From the NCBI GenBank assembly GCA_905236225.1, contig CAJOPM010000008.1:1-7827 (forward strand): a DNA stretch of 7,827 nucleotides, written 5' to 3'. Source of the stretch: an uncultured Eubacterium sp. Its GTDB lineage: Bacteria; Bacillota; Clostridia; Lachnospirales; Lachnospiraceae. Shown piece by piece: positions 5,010 through 7,827 of this stretch (the stretch's first letter is position 1; each line of letters opens with the position of its first letter). The position numbers were made by a program, and so were the translations under genes. Under the pieces are notes generated by a model. It had not been told where the DNA came from and did not search any database. It worked only from the letters and a program-made list of their open reading frames with translations.

Positions 5010-7827
5010 ACAACACCTTTTTGCTAAGTTCATCTATATAACCTGCAGCCGCCTCCAGGGGATCCATCATTTTTTTCTTTCCTCTTTGCATAAGTGTGCA
5101 TATCAGCGAGGTTGATCCTGCATTGTTTATTACCCTGATTCTGTCTTTATTATCCGCCACAAACTCAAGCAGCTTTGCCGGATCTATCTTGGCCTGCTCA
5201 TAAAACTCTATATTAAGATTGGCATTTTTTTGGTTAATCTGTGTGATATAGCATTTGTGTGCTTTGCTTCTTAGAAGCGAAATTTTAATAAGCGCATCCA
5301 CACTTTTAGGTATATCCCCAAAGCGGTCTATCAGCCCGTCCTCATATTTCATCGCATCTTCCTCATCCTCAAGCGAGCCGATTTCTTTGTATAATGATAG
5401 CTTAATGTTCTCACTTTCTACATAATCGTTTGGAATAAATGCGCTGCTGCTAAGCTTGATTTCCGTATCAAAATCGTCTATTATCTCTTCTCCCTTTAGC
5501 CTGGATAATGCGGCGCTCAGCATCTTGCAATAAAGCTCGTATCCGACCTGCTGCATATGTCCGTGCTGCTTTTCGCCCAAAACATTTCCGGCGCCTCTTA
5601 TCTCCAAATCTCTCATAGCTATCTTATAGCCGCTGCCAAGCTCCGTAAATTCGCTTATCGCCGACAATCTCTTCTCGGCAGTTTCCTTGATCATGCGGTC
5701 TTTTTTATACATAAGGAATGCATATGCCGTGCGGTTAGAGCGTCCCACTCTGCCCCTTAGCTGATACAGCTGGGAAAGTCCGAATCTGTCCGCATCCTGT
5801 ATTATTATTGTATTTGCATTTGGAATATCAAGCCCTGTCTCGATGATAGTTGTTGATACAAGCACATCTATACTGCCGTCTATAAACCTTAACATAATAT
5901 CTTCAAGACGTCTCTCTGAGAGCTTACCATGTGCGCTGACGATATTAAGATCCGGCAGCATTTTACGAAGCATATCAGCTTCCTCTTCGATATCTTTGAC
6001 TCTGTTATAAACGTAGAAAACCTGGCCTCCTCTTACGCATTCCCTTCGTATTGCCTCTCTTATAATCTCTTCATTGTATTCTATAACATAAGTCTGTACG
6101 CTCATTCTTTCTAAAGGCGCCTCATCTAATATACTCATGTCCCTGATTCCGATAAGGCTCATGTGAAGCGTCCTTGGAATTGGCGTCGCACTAAGGCTGA
6201 TCACATCTACGTTTTTGCGCAATTGCTTAATACGCTCTTTGTGTTTGACTCCGAATCTTTGCTCTTCGTCTATTACAAGGAGCCCTAAATCATGAAACAC
6301 AACGTCTTTTGATAACACTCTGTGTGTTCCTATAACTATATCAGCAGTTCCTGCTTTAATTCTCTTAAGAGACTCTTTAATCTGACTCGGCGTTCTGAAT
6401 CTGCACAAAAGTTCTATGCCTACGCCCGTATCTTTCATTCTTTCATAAAACGTCTCATAATGCTGCTTGGCCAAAATTGTAGTAGGGCACAAATATACTA
6501 CCTGCTTATTCTCTTGCGCCGCTTTAAATGCAGCACGAATGGCAATTTCCGTCTTACCGTATCCGACATCGCCGCAGATAAGCCTGTCCATAATTTTGGC
6601 GCTTTGCATATCATTTTTGGTATCTTCTATGGCTTTTGCCTGCCCCAATGTTTCTTCAAAGGGGAATTTTTCCTCAAATTCACGCTGCCAGAGGGTATCC
6701 GGTCCAAATGCATATCCTTTTGCATTATGACGCTGGGCATAAAGCTCTACCAACTCTTTAGCCACGTCAGTGACGGCTGTTTTGACCTTTTCCTTGGTTT
6801 TTGCCCACTCCATTCCCCCGAGCTTATTAAGTGTTACCCCCTCGGCAGATGAGTCGGCATATTTTTGAAGAGCCGAAAGCTGTCCGGCCTGTATATACAA
6901 ATATTCATTATTTGCATATGCTATTTTTATGTAATCCTTTATCGTGCGGCCTGACTCTATTTTTTCTATTCCGAGATATCTTCCGAGCCCATAGCTTTCA
7001 TGCACTACATAATCGCCTATTTTAAGCTGGGAAAAATCGGATACATAATCAGTTCTTTTCTTGCCTTTTTTTCTCTTTTTCTTGCTCTCTTCTCTTGCAA
7101 AGACGTCGCTTTCGGTAATGATGGCAAGCTTTGCTTCGGGATATTTTACCCCCTTTTTCATCTTTCCGTAAGAAACCATCACCTGCCTATTTAGCGGCGC
7201 CTTGTCATAGTTTTCAGAATAATAAGCATTTATCCCCTCTAAAGTCAGTTCATCGGCGAGTCTTTTTGCTCTGCTCCTTGAGCCCGAGAGCAGTATCACT
7301 TTATAATCATCTTCTTTGTACTTGACAAGGTCAGATAGCAATGCCTCGTAACTATTATTGTAAGGATTGATACTTAATGTCTTAACACTCTCATTTTTTC
7401 TAATATCAAAAACACCTGATGCAAGTCCCAGATCACTTAATGCGAGCGTATGGTATTTGCTGAGTATATCCATTGTCTGCTCTATCGTAAAACGAAGTTT
7501 TCTTTGACCGGGCAGCATATAGCCCATCTCGATTCTATATTTGGCTGCATCATCAAATTCTTCTTCACACAAAGTTGCGCTTTCTGAAATATGAGCAGGT
7601 TCATCAAGTATAACGAGCGTATCCGAAAGCGGAAAATAATCCAGCAAACTTATGGTATTTTCTTTGAAATATGTAAGAAATGCCTCATACGAGGTACCAT
7701 CCATCTGATATGACACTTCGTTTATAACTTCATTTATAAGTGACTTTAGGTTAAATGCCTCTTTCGTCTTCATTTCGCTGCGCATTTTTGATATTAAAGG
7801 CTTTGCTTCTAGTTTTATCCTACGTAT
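5008..7827 (-). CDS. mfd: Transcription-repair coupling factor Mfd (5' end outside window)
   Basis: Mfd is a cytoplasmic DNA translocase that removes RNA polymerase stalled at lesions and recruits UvrA for nucleotide excision repair. The frame is open to the window edge. 939 codons are visible, against roughly 1150-1180 residues in known Mfd proteins, so about 200-240 N-terminal residues are missing, including most of the UvrB-like module. Numbering from the Met at 7785: the end of the UvrB-like region (SLLDYFP, 46-52); a Lys/Arg-rich linker (235-244); the RNA polymerase interaction domain (about 252-325, IGDYVVHESYGLGRYLG); Walker A GDVGYGKT (405-412); DEEQ (506-509); SATPIPRT (532-539); motif V around 641-659; motif VI QLRGRVGRSNR (675-685); then the C-terminal TRCF domain. 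All helicase motifs look intact. The Met at 7785 has no Shine-Dalgarno and lies inside the conserved region, so it is not the true start. The TAA stop overlaps the ribosome binding site of the exporter gene. Confidence 0.97.
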   Translation of the reverse strand: MRRIKLEAKPLISKMRSEMKTKEAFNLKSLINEVINEVSYQMDGTSYEAFLTYFKENTISLLDYFPLSDTLVILDEPAHISESATLCEEEFDDAAKYRIEMGYMLPGQRKLRFTIEQTMDILSKYHTLALSDLGLASGVFDIRKNESVKTLSINPYNNSYEALLSDLVKYKEDDYKVILLSGSRSRAKRLADELTLEGINAYYSENYDKAPLNRQVMVSYGKMKKGVKYPEAKLAIITESDVFAREESKKKRKKGKKRTDYVSDFSQLKIGDYVVHESYGLGRYLGIEKIESGRTIKDYIKIAYANNEYLYIQAGQLSALQKYADSSAEGVTLNKLGGMEWAKTKEKVKTAVTDVAKELVELYAQRHNAKGYAFGPDTLWQREFEEKFPFEETLGQAKAIEDTKNDMQSAKIMDRLICGDVGYGKTEIAIRAAFKAAQENKQVVYLCPTTILAKQHYETFYERMKDTGVGIELLCRFRTPSQIKESLKRIKAGTADIVIGTHRVLSKDVVFHDLGLLVIDEEQRFGVKHKERIKQLRKNVDVISLSATPIPRTLHMSLIGIRDMSILDEAPLERMSVQTYVIEYNEEIIREAIRRECVRGGQVFYVYNRVKDIEEEADMLRKMLPDLNIVSAHGKLSERRLEDIMLRFIDGSIDVLVSTTIIETGLDIPNANTIIIQDADRFGLSQLYQLRGRVGRSNRTAYAFLMYKKDRMIKETAEKRLSAISEFTELGSGYKIAMRDLEIRGAGNVLGEKQHGHMQQVGYELYCKMLSAALSRLKGEEIIDDFDTEIKLSSSAFIPNDYVESENIKLSLYKEIGSLEDEEDAMKYEDGLIDRFGDIPKSVDALIKISLLRSKAHKCYITQINQKNANLNIEFYEQAKIDPAKLLEFVADNKDRIRVINNAGSTSLICTLMQRGKKKMMDPLEAAAGYIDELSKKVL

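Noticed and set aside
6322..6852. A 176-codon open frame on the plus strand opposite mfd.
   Set aside because: It lies entirely opposite the helicase core of mfd and resembles no family I know. It is best explained as an antisense shadow.
7783..7785. The Met codon at 7785 as the true start of a shortened Mfd.
   Set aside because: No Shine-Dalgarno precedes it, the frame stays open for 14 more codons to the window edge, and the conserved N-terminal module would be missing. The gene is simply cut by the window.

Overview
The window is ordinary chromosomal housekeeping sequence of a low-GC Gram-positive bacterium, most likely an anaerobic member of the Clostridia. That placement is an inference. 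It rests on about 40% G+C by eye, strong AGGAG-type ribosome binding sites, a sigma-A type promoter, one GTG start, and protein sequences that read like Firmicute homologues. All four genes lie on the minus strand, so transcription runs from high to low coordinates. Coding density is high and the only intergenic gap of note is 163 bp. I see no mobile element, CRISPR array, RNA gene or riboswitch.

In transcription order: (1) mfd, the transcription-repair coupling factor. Its 5' end is cut off by the right edge of the window and about 200-240 N-terminal residues are missing. (2) and (3) Two half-size ABC exporter genes with tight spacing. The first starts 11 nt after the mfd stop and its Shine-Dalgarno overlaps that stop codon. 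The second overlaps the first by 4 nt (ATGA). Their nucleotide-binding domains carry complementary changes: non-canonical Walker B Glu and switch His positions in the first, and a non-canonical signature motif in the second. This is the pattern of an asymmetric heterodimeric exporter of the BmrC/BmrD, LmrC/LmrD and TM287/TM288 kind. (4) After the 163-bp gap, which holds a convincing extended -10 promoter but no visible terminator, comes murA (UDP-GlcNAc 1-carboxyvinyltransferase). It is followed by a 14-bp perfect hairpin that ends the unit at the left edge.

The layout suggests that mfd and the exporter pair are cotranscribed. murA has its own promoter and may also receive read-through. No biochemical link between Mfd, the exporter and MurA is established by the sequence, so the grouping may be only chromosomal adjacency. 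I found nothing that looks like a new biological system. The points most worth a second look are the asymmetric ATPase sites, the mfd-exporter coupling, and a leucine just before the catalytic Arg397 of MurA.
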